From: Sanguinoderma infundibulare
Lineage: Eukaryota; Basidiomycota; Agaricomycetes; Polyporales; Polyporaceae
Length of the DNA: 64,000 nucleotides
Assembly: GCA_032821775.1 (NCBI GenBank)
Contig: JAVLRN010000016.1
Coordinates: 186,001-250,000, forward strand
Direction: 5' to 3'
Below are positions 36,383-46,169 of this stretch, one piece after another (positions within the stretch are counted from its first letter, which is position 1; every line of letters starts with the position of its first letter). The translations under genes were made by a program, and so were the position numbers. The notes under the pieces are model-generated. The model was not told the origin of the DNA and did not search any database. It worked only from the letters and a program-made list of their open reading frames with translations.

Positions 36383-36568
36383 TCACCACCCTCGGGATAG
36401 CATATCTCTCAAGGAGTCTCCGGATGAGTCATGCTCGTCGCCTCCAAGGAAGTCCTTCAACGAGAGCGACTGGCCGAGGCCGCCGAGGGACCCGATGACA
36501 GGGTCGAACACATTGTCATTGTCAGTGTACGGCGTACTGAACGCCGCAATGATCCAGAACTGCAGCAT
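36383..36568 (-). pseudogene. third DUF6533 C-terminal remnant
   Basis: The minus-strand frame reads FDPVIGSLGGLGQSLSLKDF followed by an Asp/Ser/Gly-rich end. It matches the tails of copies B (FDRVIGSLGCSLGPEDF) and A (FDSVIGSLRCELEPENF). No upstream membrane-helix exons are visible within several hundred bases, so only the last part of a gene survives. Confidence 0.65.
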
Positions 36569-36990
36569 TATCAGTGTAATCCATGGAAATTGAGTATATA
36601 TATGCGTACAATGAAAGGTACCGAGAGCAGTTGCAGTGGTTGGAGTCGGAAGTCAAGAGAGGCGGAACCCAAACTGCGGTCGTGCACACGGCCAAAAACA
36701 GGCGATTATGTAATTGCGGAGGCTCGGGCCGCCTCACCGACCAATCGTTCGTTTAAATAGCATACACTGGCACCTCAGGATGCAACATAGTAATAGAGGG
36801 GAGACGAGAGGAAATGCGGACACATGAAGCATGCTACCAACATGTGAGTAGGCCAATAAGTATGCCCGAGGATGGCGGCGGTACCTGGCGCCGCGCCGCG
36901 CACTTCGCAACCTGTGCGCAGTTTAAGGCGAAAGTGAGTTCCGTGAGACGAGGACGACAGCCATAATCGTCACGGGGCTGGATGTGCGAG
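36569..36990. other. spacer; 3' flank homologous to that of the unknown tandem gene
   Basis: Bases about 36810-36920 resemble 38395-38520 (shared GACATGAAG-like, GCCAATAA and CAACCTGTGC words), showing that the tandem duplication of the unknown gene included its 3' flank. Confidence 0.5.
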
Positions 36991-38065
36991 TTATACCTCG
37001 CACACGATGGTCTCCCCGGACGAGTCCCCGGGGTCGGAGTCGAGGTCGGGATCGCTAGCAAGTTGTCGCGAGGCCATAACTCGTCTTGCATGGAATCTGC
37101 GCAGCCTGCGTGAACGACGAGGACGATACGCCATCTTGCTGGACGCGGACAACCACCGCTTGTGTGTCGCCTGGACGAGTTGCGTCAATAGAGCGTTGGT
37201 CACACCTTGGGCGCTGAGCTCCTGATCCACGCGGCGGATGGCACGGGCCAGCGCATGGAGCTCGTGTGCGTGCGAGGCGGTGTCGGACACGCGGAAGATT
37301 ACGCGCGTGGACTTGGGATGTTTACCGGCAGCCGTACGGAATGGTGGAGGGGAGGAGTGCGCATCGTGCGCATCGCGCACGCGCGTGGAATCCCCGGTCA
37401 GGACGGACGGAGCTCCTAAGCCTTCCGTCGACGCGGCGGCAGCATGGGTAGCCGATGGAGCCGAAACCACCGATGTCTCGACATCAGCAATATCACCAGT
37501 AGGACTCTTGCGAACTATGAAATGCAAGTCAGCGTACTCAAGACGAAGCAATGCTAGGCACTTAACTGACCAGACAAGGAGACAATACGCGTCCAGAACT
37601 TCGCGAGCTTCGCACGTCACCCAGGTTGACCGGAAGGCGACGGTCTGTCTAGGTGTTGCTGCATGAGCTCCGTCCTTGCATTAGTACTAGTTTGCTGAAA
37701 CCGTGCGTGTGAGATCAACCATGCCAAATGATCGAAGCTTTGCACCGTGACGTACGGAGATGTTAGCGCGGAGATCCTTTACCTGCCAACAGACAGCGAC
37801 GATCTCTTTTGTGAGCCCATCATACCACGCCCGAAGGAGCTTTCGCCATCCGACTGATGCGATGAACGTCTTGTTTCGCAGTCTCTCTGTACGATTGCGG
37901 TAACTAATTTTAAGTGTCAATACTGGAGAACAAAGGTGAAATGATACGCCACACGCACGTATGGACTTGCAAGTTGAAATGTGGGACGTGGTGTAGAGGA
38001 TGGAGCAGACCCTCCTCGACGACAGAGCGTAAAAGAGATTCTGTGTCCTCGAGAGTAGAGTCGGT
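36991..38065 (-). pseudogene. unknown-family gene copy 2, nonsense codon, N-terminus lost
   Basis: Tandem paralogue of the gene at 38.6-39.7 kb. Recognisable exons: about 38065-37959 (DSTLEDTESLLRSVVEEG), 37903-37756 (same 148-nt length as copy 1), 37694-37571 and 37514-36991 (RAIRRVDQELSAQGVTNALL). In the third exon, copy 1 has a TGG Trp where this copy reads TGA at 37619-37617, followed by clear homology (FWTRIVSLS versus MWQRIVSFG). The N-terminal membrane exon is not found in frame. The final exon stays open for 174 codons, so the loss may be recent. Confidence 0.65.
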
Positions 38066-38580
38066 CTAAAACGTAGCCTCGACGACTATCGGAGAGAACT
38101 AATGGTACATAGTACATACCGGCATACCAACGCCACACACATCTCTTCCTCGACATGACGTGCACTGCGAGAGACGGAACTTGTGTCAAGATCCAGCCAA
38201 CCGTTTACACAGACGCCTTGCGCTTCCCGAAGAGGACTTGACCATCCGGCACAGGGGCAACGCTCAACCCACGATACACGTTCGGGGGGCGCGACTCATC
38301 CCCGCCGAGCTTCATGTCGGAATTGATACCGATGTACGCCAGGATCCATACATAGGTAACCATACTCCTGGTGGAACACAATTGCGGGATGACAGTGAGA
38401 TGGAGACAAGCGAAGACATGAAGGATGCTACCGACATGTGAGTACGCCAATAAATATCCTTAATATGGCCGGAGGCGACTCCGCAGACTCAGCAACCTGT
38501 GCAACGTTGGAAGCGTTGAAGGACGTACAAATCACAACTCGCACACAGTCTCCTCCCCAGACGACTCATCCACGTCCAAC
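38066..38580. other. spacer between the two tandem unknown genes
   Basis: About 500 bases including the 3' flank of copy 1 and the decayed 5' part of copy 2. Nothing else recognised. Confidence 0.4.
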
Positions 38581-39675
38581 TCAACAGCCAGGCACGCCAA
38601 CCCGTGCGACCAAGCTGCGCCGCTTTCGCGAACGACGTGGACGATACGCCTTGTTCGACGCGGGCGACCACTGCTTCTGCATCGCCTGGACGAATTGGGT
38701 AAGGTGGGTGTTGGTCACGCCTTGGGCAGTCAGCTCGCGATCGACGCGGTGGATCGTGCGGACCAGTGCTTGTAACTTGTGCCTGAGTGGTGCGGTGTTT
38801 GACATGAGGGAGGAGGTACGGTTAGGCTTGGGACGTCTAGTAGCCCGGGATACCTTGGGAGGCGGTGCAGGGGAGCCGCCGTGTTCGCGGCAAGCGCACG
38901 TCGTCGACTCAACGCTAACAACGGCAGTCTGTGCGGGAGCGGGAGAAGTTGTGGGTGGCGTATCATCAGGGAGCCGGCTTGATGCCGTCCTGCAAACTAA
39001 GATAGGACAAGTCAGTGATGAAAAGAAATTAAGAATGACGATCTAGTACGGTACACACCAAATGACACGATACGTTGCCACATGCTGACAATTTGGACAC
39101 GCCACTTGCTTGGCGGACATGACGCGTCTTGAGGGCCCTCTTGTGTTAGCTGTCTCCTTGCTTTGGCACTTGTCTCCTGTACTCGTGCAAATGAGACAAG
39201 GTCACAGATGCCCTGTAGGCTGGAAGGACTGACTACGTACACAGATATCGACGCGAACTTCCTTGACCTCGGCACAAAGGACGGAGATCTCTCTTGACAG
39301 CCCGTCCAGCCATGCTTTAAAAAGCTTGGTCCACCTGATTGAGGCGAGAATCGTCTCCTCACGGAACTTCTCTGCCCCAGTACGAAACCTACATAGGCCG
39401 GCGTGAGTAAGGATACAAAGCAAAACAAGAAGTGGAAAGAGAACACACATGGCTAAACGTGACTCGAAATGAGGAACTTGACGTCGAGAGTCAATGAGCC
39501 CCTCTTCGACGACCGAGCGCAAGATTGTCTCGGTGTCCTTGAGAGTCGAGTCGAGCTCCGCCAGTTTGGTTTCGGGGTGTTGGCTCCTGGCGTATGCCCA
39601 GATAAAGGGCAAAGCTAAAACTCCGATCACGCTGGAAATCAGATTCCAAGTGTCGGCGCCGGAGCTACTAGACAT
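38581..39675 (-). CDS. unknown membrane-anchored protein, copy 1 of tandem pair
   Basis: No family recognised. Exons 39675-39449, 39388-39241, 39212-39059 and 38996-38581 give 314 residues with consistent phase. The N-terminus has one hydrophobic helix (NLISSVIGVLALPFIWAYA), then a helical, charged stretch (ELDSTLKDTETILRSVVEEG) that could be coiled coil. Next come an RWTKLFKAWLDGLSREIS helix, a Pro/Thr/Arg-rich linker, and a C-terminal helix LRHKLQALVRTIHRVDREL ending in basic residues. The conserved parts shared with copy 2 are the ETILRSVVEEG, KLFKAWLDGL and TIHRVDREL regions. The layout suggests a small tail-in-cytosol membrane protein; function unknown. Confidence 0.65.
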
Positions 39676-40003
39676 GACGGCCTGGCGAGGGGGAGTTGTA
39701 GAGAGTCAGTGGCAACCTGAAGTTCTCGGGGTCAAAAAGGAACGACAGTAGTACTGCCCCTCTCGTCCTACTTATCCTAAAGCCGTGGGAAGCACGCATA
39801 AACGAGAGCGTGGCTTCAACGTGCATCGATGCTGGCATGAAGAGTCAAGACAGCAGGATTCGGGCTGGAGATTGGCCCTTGTGGTGGTCGTATCACAACG
39901 TGTGCCCAAATGCGGTGCATCCTTTGTCGTACGTAAGCCGAGAATTAAAGCCCAAGTGGGCGCTTCACGTCTTGAACTCGAAGTTGTTCCAAGCCACCGC
40001 CCA
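39676..40003. promoter_or_regulatory. divergent promoter region
   Basis: About 330 bases between the starts of the unknown minus-strand gene and the plus-strand kinase, so both promoters must lie here. No clear TATA element seen. Confidence 0.4.
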
Positions 40004-41332
40004 ATGAGCGAAACCACTGCTCGTCTTCCACGCTACGCATACGTTTCTCCAGAATCTGCAGCGCGGCATGCTAAGGATACTGAGGAAGGTCTATACGATT
40101 TGCTCCCCGGCGAGATCTTCTGGAAGGACCGTTTTTTATTCCTTCACGGCTATGGTTATACCCTTCGACCCAGGTACCATCCCGAATGGAAGCCGTCATG
40201 GATTGGAACCAACCGCAAACCAATGTTTTGCGAGGACTCCATTGCACTTAATGTATGTCATTTGGTTTGATCTGGTCCTCTCCCTAATACCTTGATGATG
40301 TTCCTCCAGATTCCTTGTGTTATAGATGCTACTCGTCGCGCGGATAATTACCTCGTCGCGATCAAATCCACCAGAAGCGATACTCGGGAACTGCATGTTG
40401 CTCGCTACCTCACAGACCAACGGTCTCCCCAGAACCACTGCATACCGGTCCTCGAAATCCTCGAAGATCCGGCCGAGCCGCAAATGTCACTAATGTTCAT
40501 GCCTTACTTACGCCGCTTCAATAATCCCGAGTTTCGTACAATCGACGAGGTCACGGACTTCATACGTCAGACGCTTGAGGTAATGTCGATTCTGCTCTAT
40601 AGTATTCGTATTCAAATCAACTCACCTCAGAACTAGGGTCTACGTTTTCTACACGGGTGCCGGGTAGCTCATCGGTTCGTCAAAAGGCTACCTATTTCAA
40701 GCGCATTCTAAACAAACTTTGCACAGGGATATCGCAGCTGCTAACGTCATGATGGACGCGAGAGCCCTCTACCCGGAAGGCCACCATCCAGTGAGAACCG
40801 ACTACTTGCCAGACGGCGTCATGGAGGCACGACCCCTTTCGCGATCAAGCTGTCACGTCCGCTACTTCTATATCGACTTTGGCCTGTCGAGACTATTCGA
40901 CGCAGGCGAGTCAACGTTTGTCCTGGGACGAACAGGCCGCGACAAGGAGATCCCAGAGTTATCCAACGAGGTTCCTTATGATGCATACCGTGCGGACGTC
41001 TTCGCGTTGGGCAACCTCTACTACAAGGAGTTCATCTCAGTAAGCCTTCCCCTCTCGGGAATTTCAGCTAGATCTCATCAGGCCTACAGAAATACAACAG
41101 CCTCGACCTCATCCAGCCTCTGGTCGACATGATGAAGTGGAAGGACCCGGCGCAGCGCCCCACCGCAGACGCCGCATTCCACATCTTTGAGTCAATCTAC
41201 AGCCGTCTCGACGAAGCCCTCCTGCGGTGGCGGCTTCGCTCGCGCACGGAGAGCGCGCCCGAGCGGGTCGTGTACGATACCGTCGCCGTAGCGCGAGAGG
41301 GGATATACCAACTGCGAAAGCTCATCTCATAG
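40004..41332 (+). CDS. protein kinase-like protein
   Basis: Protein kinase-fold protein of a basidiomycete type. Exons 40004-40252, 40310-40579, 40637-40674, 40727-41039 and 41090-41332 give 370 residues. Landmarks: ATP-site lysine in YLVAIKST (about residue 99), helix-C glutamate likely in TRELHVARYL, catalytic loop HRDIAAANVMMD formed across the exon 3/4 junction, DFG in FYIDFGLSRLF, and a substrate-lobe region DVFALGNLYY. A late RPTADAA motif corresponds to the usual subdomain XI arginine. The Gly-rich loop is weak. The 38-nt third exon is needed to join GLRFLHGCRVAH to RDIAAAN. A hydrophobic open segment lies after the stop (41403-41477). Confidence 0.82.
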
Positions 41333-41704
41333 CCTCGGCCATGGTAAGTACGCAGTATCCTGCGATCGATGCTAGTTTTCTAAGCTGATCGTTTAATGAG
41401 CAGTACTTCTCGTCGTCGTGCTAATTCTCGCCAGTGCTCTGTACGTTGCTACGCTGATTTCCAAGATGTATCAATGACTCCTGAAGGGGTCCAATGAGTG
41501 TTTGCAATCGGCTGCCTTCGGCATCGACTTACATGAGCGAAAAGTGGAACGGGGCGAAGGAGACACCTTGAAGCTATGCAAACTCGCTGTGGACCGGCGG
41601 TCCGGCCTTCCGGCGATCAGTTGTTGACCACAAGCGCGCATAGTTGGACCTTGTTCTCGCACTCTACCTCCACCACCGCTACTATACCCTCTATCTCTTT
41701 CTCC
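41333..41704. other. 3' flank of kinase and promoter of zinc finger gene
   Basis: About 370 bases. An intron-like stretch (GTAAGT at 41344 to CAG near 41403) is followed by a 24-codon hydrophobic frame ending TGA at 41477, described under findings. Confidence 0.5.
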
Positions 41705-43167
41705 ATGTCTTCCTTCAAACGAGCACGCTCTCCTGAACAGCAAGACCTCTCGGCATCGCCGTCGCCTGTCGCCTCCCCGACGCCGAAGCTCGCCCGAGCG
41801 AGCGCGACACCGCCACCGCAGCCATCGACATCGACATCGGCGGGCTCCAGCCACACCGGGATCCTCTGCACACTTCCCCCGACATGCAATCCACCACATC
41901 GGCCGACGGCGCTGGCAGGGACGCACGAGCTCGAGGCGCACTATGCGATGTACCACGCGCATGTGTGCGAGCAGAAGGGGTGCGGGTGCGTATTTCCTGA
42001 TGCGCGGCTGCTTGAGCTGGTGAGTGGCGATTTGGACTTTCGCTTTTGCTCGGCGTATCGTGCGGGTTGCGCCAGGGCTTGTTGAGGGGGGGGGTTCGTT
42101 TAGACCAGGTTTTGCTGATTCCGGGCGTGTGCTCGGTACTGCCGCAGCACCAAACAGAATGCCATGACCCGCTCGCTGCAGTGCGCAAGGAGCGCGGGGA
42201 GAAGATCGTGCGTATACCACCCCTCGCTTCCAGCGCTGCCGTCTGTATCTAACGTCATCTTCGCTAGTTTGCGTGTCATCTATCGACATGCGCGCGCAAC
42301 TTCTCCACACCGAAGACGCGCAGAATGCACCTGATACAAGCACACGGGTTTCCTAAAGAATACTTTTTCGCCGTCACGAACAAGGGCGTCGGGGGTCTCC
42401 TGAAGAAGTGGGGCGAGGGGGCAAGTTTGCTTCGCAAGCCCTGGAAGGCCCGCGAAAACGGCGCTGCAGCAGGCGGCGAAGACGCGGAGGAGGACGAAGA
42501 GGAGGGGGATGATGGGGAGGCGATGGACGCGGAAGACACAGAAACGGAAACGCACACAGACACTAACGGCATGGGAGCCGTGCCAGAAGATAACGCAGCT
42601 GGGGACGACGATGAGGAAGATGACGAAGACCAGATCCTGTTTGAAAAGATACAGATCGAGCGGCCATCCGCGCACGCGACCACCGCGAACGGTGCGCCGC
42701 AAGAACGGAAACCGCGGAAAGGCAAGGGCAAGGAGAAGCGAGTGGCGGCGAAAGCGGCTGGGGACGTCGACGGCCTCGCGAACGCGCTCGACTCCCTCTC
42801 CCTCGTCCCCACCTCGATCCAGTTCGGGCGTGGGGCGAAGCGCGGCGCGCTCCAGGGCCGCGGCGGGCGCGGGCAGGGCCAAGGTCGCCCACGAAGGGGA
42901 AGTGCGGGAAACACTCGTGTTGGCGCGAGTGCGGACGACGCGGACGGAGGTGCGCCGATGGACGTCGACGATGCGCATCCCGTCGATTCGCGCACGCGAG
43001 GACGAGGGGTGAGGGGTGTCATTCCGATCCCCAGGGGAGGCGCTGGTGCGGGACGCGGGACGCCGAAGGGCCGCGGACGTGGTGGTCCGCGAGGTGTGCT
43101 TGGAGCGGGCGGGGTGAGAGGGATGGGGCCGGGACGCGGTGTGGCCAAGGAGGTTATAATGTCCTGA
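41705..43167 (+). CDS. C2H2 zinc finger protein, ZNF511-like, with acidic and RG-rich tail
   Basis: Exons 41705-42019, 42148-42207 and 42268-43167 give 424 residues. Three zinc fingers, as in ZNF511 homologues: CTLPPTC..HELEAHYAMYH, CEQKGCGCVFPD..ELHQTECH (spanning the first intron) and FACHLSTCARNFSTPKTRRM followed by HLIQAHGFPKEYFF. The finger block (about residues 58-145) is followed by KKWGEGASLLRKPW, a very acidic stretch (about 165-215) and a Gly/Arg-rich end with RGRG repeats (about 290-420) typical of RNA-associated or arginine-methylated proteins. The N-terminus is Ser/Pro-rich. The fingers suggest nuclear action. Cellular role of ZNF511 relatives is poorly known. Confidence 0.85.
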
Positions 43168-43718
43168 TACGCAGGCCTGACGATAGCGTCAAACGAGGAT
43201 GTACGAGTATACGCGCTGTTGGGTCTACATCTACGCCAATGTATCGGGGTACCGATTGGTATCCGCTGTTCTTGGATGGAGAACGCTGGGCGACGCTCGG
43301 GTTCGCACAAGCCTCCCATGGACTGGGCAGTAAGCACAGGCGCATACATACATACATTGAACTCGCGAAAGTGGAATGAGACGGTCATCAGCCCTGCTAT
43401 CAAGTCATAGACTCCATACTGAGGATCGGATTTGCTGCCCTTGCCAGACGGGAAGGTATACAACTGCCCCCTCAACAAATGTCGTCCATGCTGGTGCTTA
43501 CATAGAGCGGAATGTTTACGACCGTATTGACTCGCAAACTCACCGGATGGGTGGTTGGCGGGGCCGCTACGGCAGTTCGTCCCAACCCTGGGTCTCGTCG
43601 GAATAGAACTGGGTCATAATAGTAGGCTCTTTAGTAGTGGATATTGATATAGATAGCAAATACATAGCAGCGACGAGAAGCAAATCCAAGGACGACGTAA
43701 GACAACGAGGATCCTGAC
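43168..43718. other. intergenic between convergent genes
   Basis: About 550 bases between the zinc finger gene and RPB7 3' ends; nothing recognised. Confidence 0.5.
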
Positions 43719-44584
43719 CTAGTCGATGACACCAAGGTGGTCTTCTTTTATTGTGCCAATCGCGAACTGTGAGTCGCGGGGGTTAAACAAGACGCGTCAG
43801 TGCCCCACCCTCCCACCAGCCCACCCTCCGCAGGAAGGATGGATAACGGTAAAATCAGTACGCACAATCTCTGTCGCGTCGACACGCGTACCAACAATCT
43901 TCAGACGTACTCGGGTGTTCTTCTCGATGACCTGCACAAGCGTTGCGGGGGATGGAAAGGGAACAAACCACAAGACATAAACCAACCTGGTCTTCGGATG
44001 CGAACGAGGGAGGATTTGAGTTGGGGTCGAACTTCAAGTCGGGGTGTATGAGCTACAAAGAACAGGTCGTAGCCATGTCAGTCGCAAGAGCAGCGCGAGC
44101 CTCGAATCACTTCAAAGTCGAAAAACTCACTTGGTGCGAGACGAACACGGTCAAAGGCCCAACGTCCGCGAAGAAGCCCATCTGCCCACCACCACACAAA
44201 CTTCCCTCGTACCCAACACACAATCACAGAGCGCAAAGGACACGCACCTTGTTCACGTTGTTCACCACGCCGTCCACGACCTGGCCCTTGAACGGCTTGA
44301 AGACGATCGCGCGGTAGCGCGTCACGAACTCGGCCTGGCCGCTCCCGGGCATGACCATGCCCTTGCCGATGTCCAGTATGGAGACGACGGCGATGATGTA
44401 GCCGAACTCGCCGGAACATGTGCCCTCGACGTCCGAGTAGAGCTTCGACTCGAGGAACTGGAGCATGCGCGGGCCAAAGTACGACGGGTGCAGGTGTATT
44501 GTGTGCGAGAGTTCTTTCTGTGTCGCCAGCGAGTAAGTCGAGATAAAAAAGAGGATAAATTCGAGTCTTAACTATGAAGAACAT
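43719..44584 (-). CDS. RPB7: RNA polymerase II subunit RPB7
   Basis: Stalk subunit of RNA polymerase II, pairs with RPB4 and contacts nascent RNA. Exons 44584-44573, 44517-44248, 44181-44131, 44052-43987, 43931-43866 and 43766-43719 give 170 residues, the normal length. Sequence is near-universal: MFFIKELSHTI, HPSYFGPRM, KLYSDVEGTCSGEFGYII, YRAIVFKPFKGQVVDGVV, NKMGFFADVGPLTVFVS, LKFDPNSNPPSF, VRLKIVGTRVDATEI, and the end GTIKEDHLGVID. Exon 1 codes for only four residues, so automatic prediction may miss it. Very secure. Confidence 0.96.
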
Positions 44585-44723
44585 TTTGTCGGCCGTCGAG
44601 GGATATTCGGGAAGCAAACCAGGGTGCGCAAAGGGTGCGGACTCGGAGCAGCAGGGGAGATGAGGAGGGACAGAAGTGGTATTGCGCTGCATTTTCAATC
44701 CATTATATAACTACCCCTCGTAT

Positions 44724-44797
44724 GGCCGACTAGCTCAGTTGGTTAGAGCGTGGTGCTAATAACGCCAAGGTCGTCGGTTCGATCCCGGCGTTGGCCA
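44724..44797 (+). tRNA. tRNA-Ile (anticodon AAT)
   Basis: Seven-pair acceptor stem GGCCGAC/GTTGGCC with one G:T pair and discriminator A. D-arm GCTC AGTTGGTTA GAGC, anticodon stem TGGTG/CGCCA around loop CTAATAA (anticodon AAT), T-arm with the GGTTCGATCC box. No intron. TATATAA lies about 20 bases upstream and a T run (44816-44820) downstream can end Pol III transcription. CCA is not encoded as expected for eukaryotes. Confidence 0.95.
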
Positions 44798-44950
44798 GTA
44801 TGTGTATATCGGAGTCTTTTTGTTTCGTCTTACAACCAAGAGCGAATTGATTTTTTTTCACCGGCGTTCGAGAAGGCGTCTAAGTCACGGGCTCGCGCGC
44901 GCGTCGCACGGATGTCGCGCGGCTGACGCGAGGCTTCGCTCCTTTGCTTC

Positions 44951-45145
44951 ATGCCTCAACGTCCTGTCTCTCGCAACATCAAGGACCGCATCCATGTCCT
45001 CCGTTTTGAACAGGGCCGCTCTGTAGATGATATATGCTCAATCCTAGGCATCAAGAAGAGCCTCGTCTACACTACACTGCAATATCACCGCAAATACGGT
45101 GTCTTGTACAATCCTCTCGCGCGCAACCCTGGCAGACATCATCGC
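44951..45145 (+). pseudogene. transposase N-terminal helix-turn-helix fragment
   Basis: Inside the inverted-repeat element. The frame starts MPQRPVSRNIKDRIHVLRFE, continues with an HTH-like SVDDICSILGIKKSLVYTTL and ends in an NPGRHHRIS linker typical of fungal Tc1/mariner-type DDE transposases. The catalytic DDE domain is absent and the frame soon turns into unrelated sequence. Confidence 0.8.
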
Positions 45146-45393
45146 ATCTCAGGGATACTCATTTGTATCTATCTTACAAGTAATGAGGGAAGTGTTCTGT
45201 TGATTGGGAAGGCCTGGGCAAGCCGCGCATGATGTGGAGCGCGGCGCTCGGTATGCATTCTTGCTTTGACGTTGGGCGTTTCTCTTTCCATATCTGTATA
45301 ATGCTCAGCATCCTATGATAGTTAGTACTGTCTCATGTCGTGTACGCCCGAGTCTTGTTACTGTAGTGCCATATTAGCTCGCGCTCGAGTTCC

Positions 45394-45430
45394 GCTCACC
45401 TCAGTCCCATTTACCACGGCTGAGGTGAGC
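45394..45430. repeat. 11-bp perfect inverted repeat (hairpin)
   Basis: GCTCACCTCAG and CTGAGGTGAGC flank a 15-base loop, inside the Tc1/mariner-like element. Confidence 0.9.
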
Positions 45431-45700
45431 TCCCCCATGTACTCATATGTCCTGTTCGCGCTGCTCACGTTGGGTACCTTCTGTAGTGTATACTATTGTC
45501 TATAGGTACCTGCAATGTATATCAGTCTCATCTACCGTGACTGAGTGTATACTATTGTCTACATGTTCAATATGCATCTGTGTCTTCGCCATTCACCCCT
45601 GGCCAACGCGCGACTGCGCGGACAAGCCCGTGACTTAGACGCCTTTTCGAGCGCCGGTGAAAAAAATCGTCTTTCCGTATCAATTCGCTCTTAGCTGTAA

Positions 45701-46169
45701 CTCTGTAGTCTGCCAAGTTCAGCCGGGTTGGAGGACGGATCGGAACGGACTCGATAGAACCGAGTACGTTACATAAGGAGCTCAGGTAGGAGGAAGCCGT
45801 CAAAGAGAACGAAATCAAATGTTCCCGTGCTGTTTCACCCCCCCGGCCCCCCGGGCTGATGATGTGTTCCCATTCTTCCCCACTACAAATCTATGGGTCT
45901 CATTTTTAATACAGCCATTCTTAATTTTTAAAGAGTTTCTCTACCAGCGTTCCAAAGATGACAACCATCAGCGTAGAGGAAGGGAGACTAACAATCAATG
46001 AACGTTGATGAACGCCTGGTTCCAATGCCAAACAATCGGGGCGCAATAGTGCTTCGGTATGTAGTCCAAGCCAAGTATGCCCCTTCATGCTTTGTTTCGC
46101 CCACGCAGATGTTTTGGATGCAGCCATTGCAATTTGCTCCGGCACAAACAATATATATATACTTGAATC
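45701..46169. other. intergenic, nothing recognised
   Basis: About 470 bases between the element and the SDR stop. Rather AT-rich near 45890-45950; no gene seen. Confidence 0.5.

Larger units (their letters stand above)
44831..45700. mobile_element. truncated Tc1/mariner-like element with terminal inverted repeats
   Basis: The left end (from CAACCAAGAGCGAATTGA at about 44833) and the right end (reverse complement CAGCTAAGAGCGAATTGA at about 45698) are inverted repeats. The match continues inward through CACCGGCG, CGAGAAGGCGTC and TAAGTCACGGGCT, giving roughly 60-70 bp of imperfect inverted repeat. Both ends abut TA, the Tc1/mariner target duplication. About 870 bp long, with only the N-terminal part of a transposase inside, so it is non-autonomous. 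It sits 34 bases after the tRNA gene. Confidence 0.85.

Noticed and set aside
9278..36990. A new defence island or biosynthetic cluster made of the HET, DUF6533, PBP and kinase genes.
   Set aside because: The grouping is explained by local duplication; the genes share no pathway logic, and several copies are broken.
42276..43478. A 400-codon minus-strand frame across the zinc finger gene.
   Set aside because: Pro/Ser/Ala-rich mirror of the acidic and RG-rich coding tail; no start context or motif, and the sense strand encodes conserved fingers.
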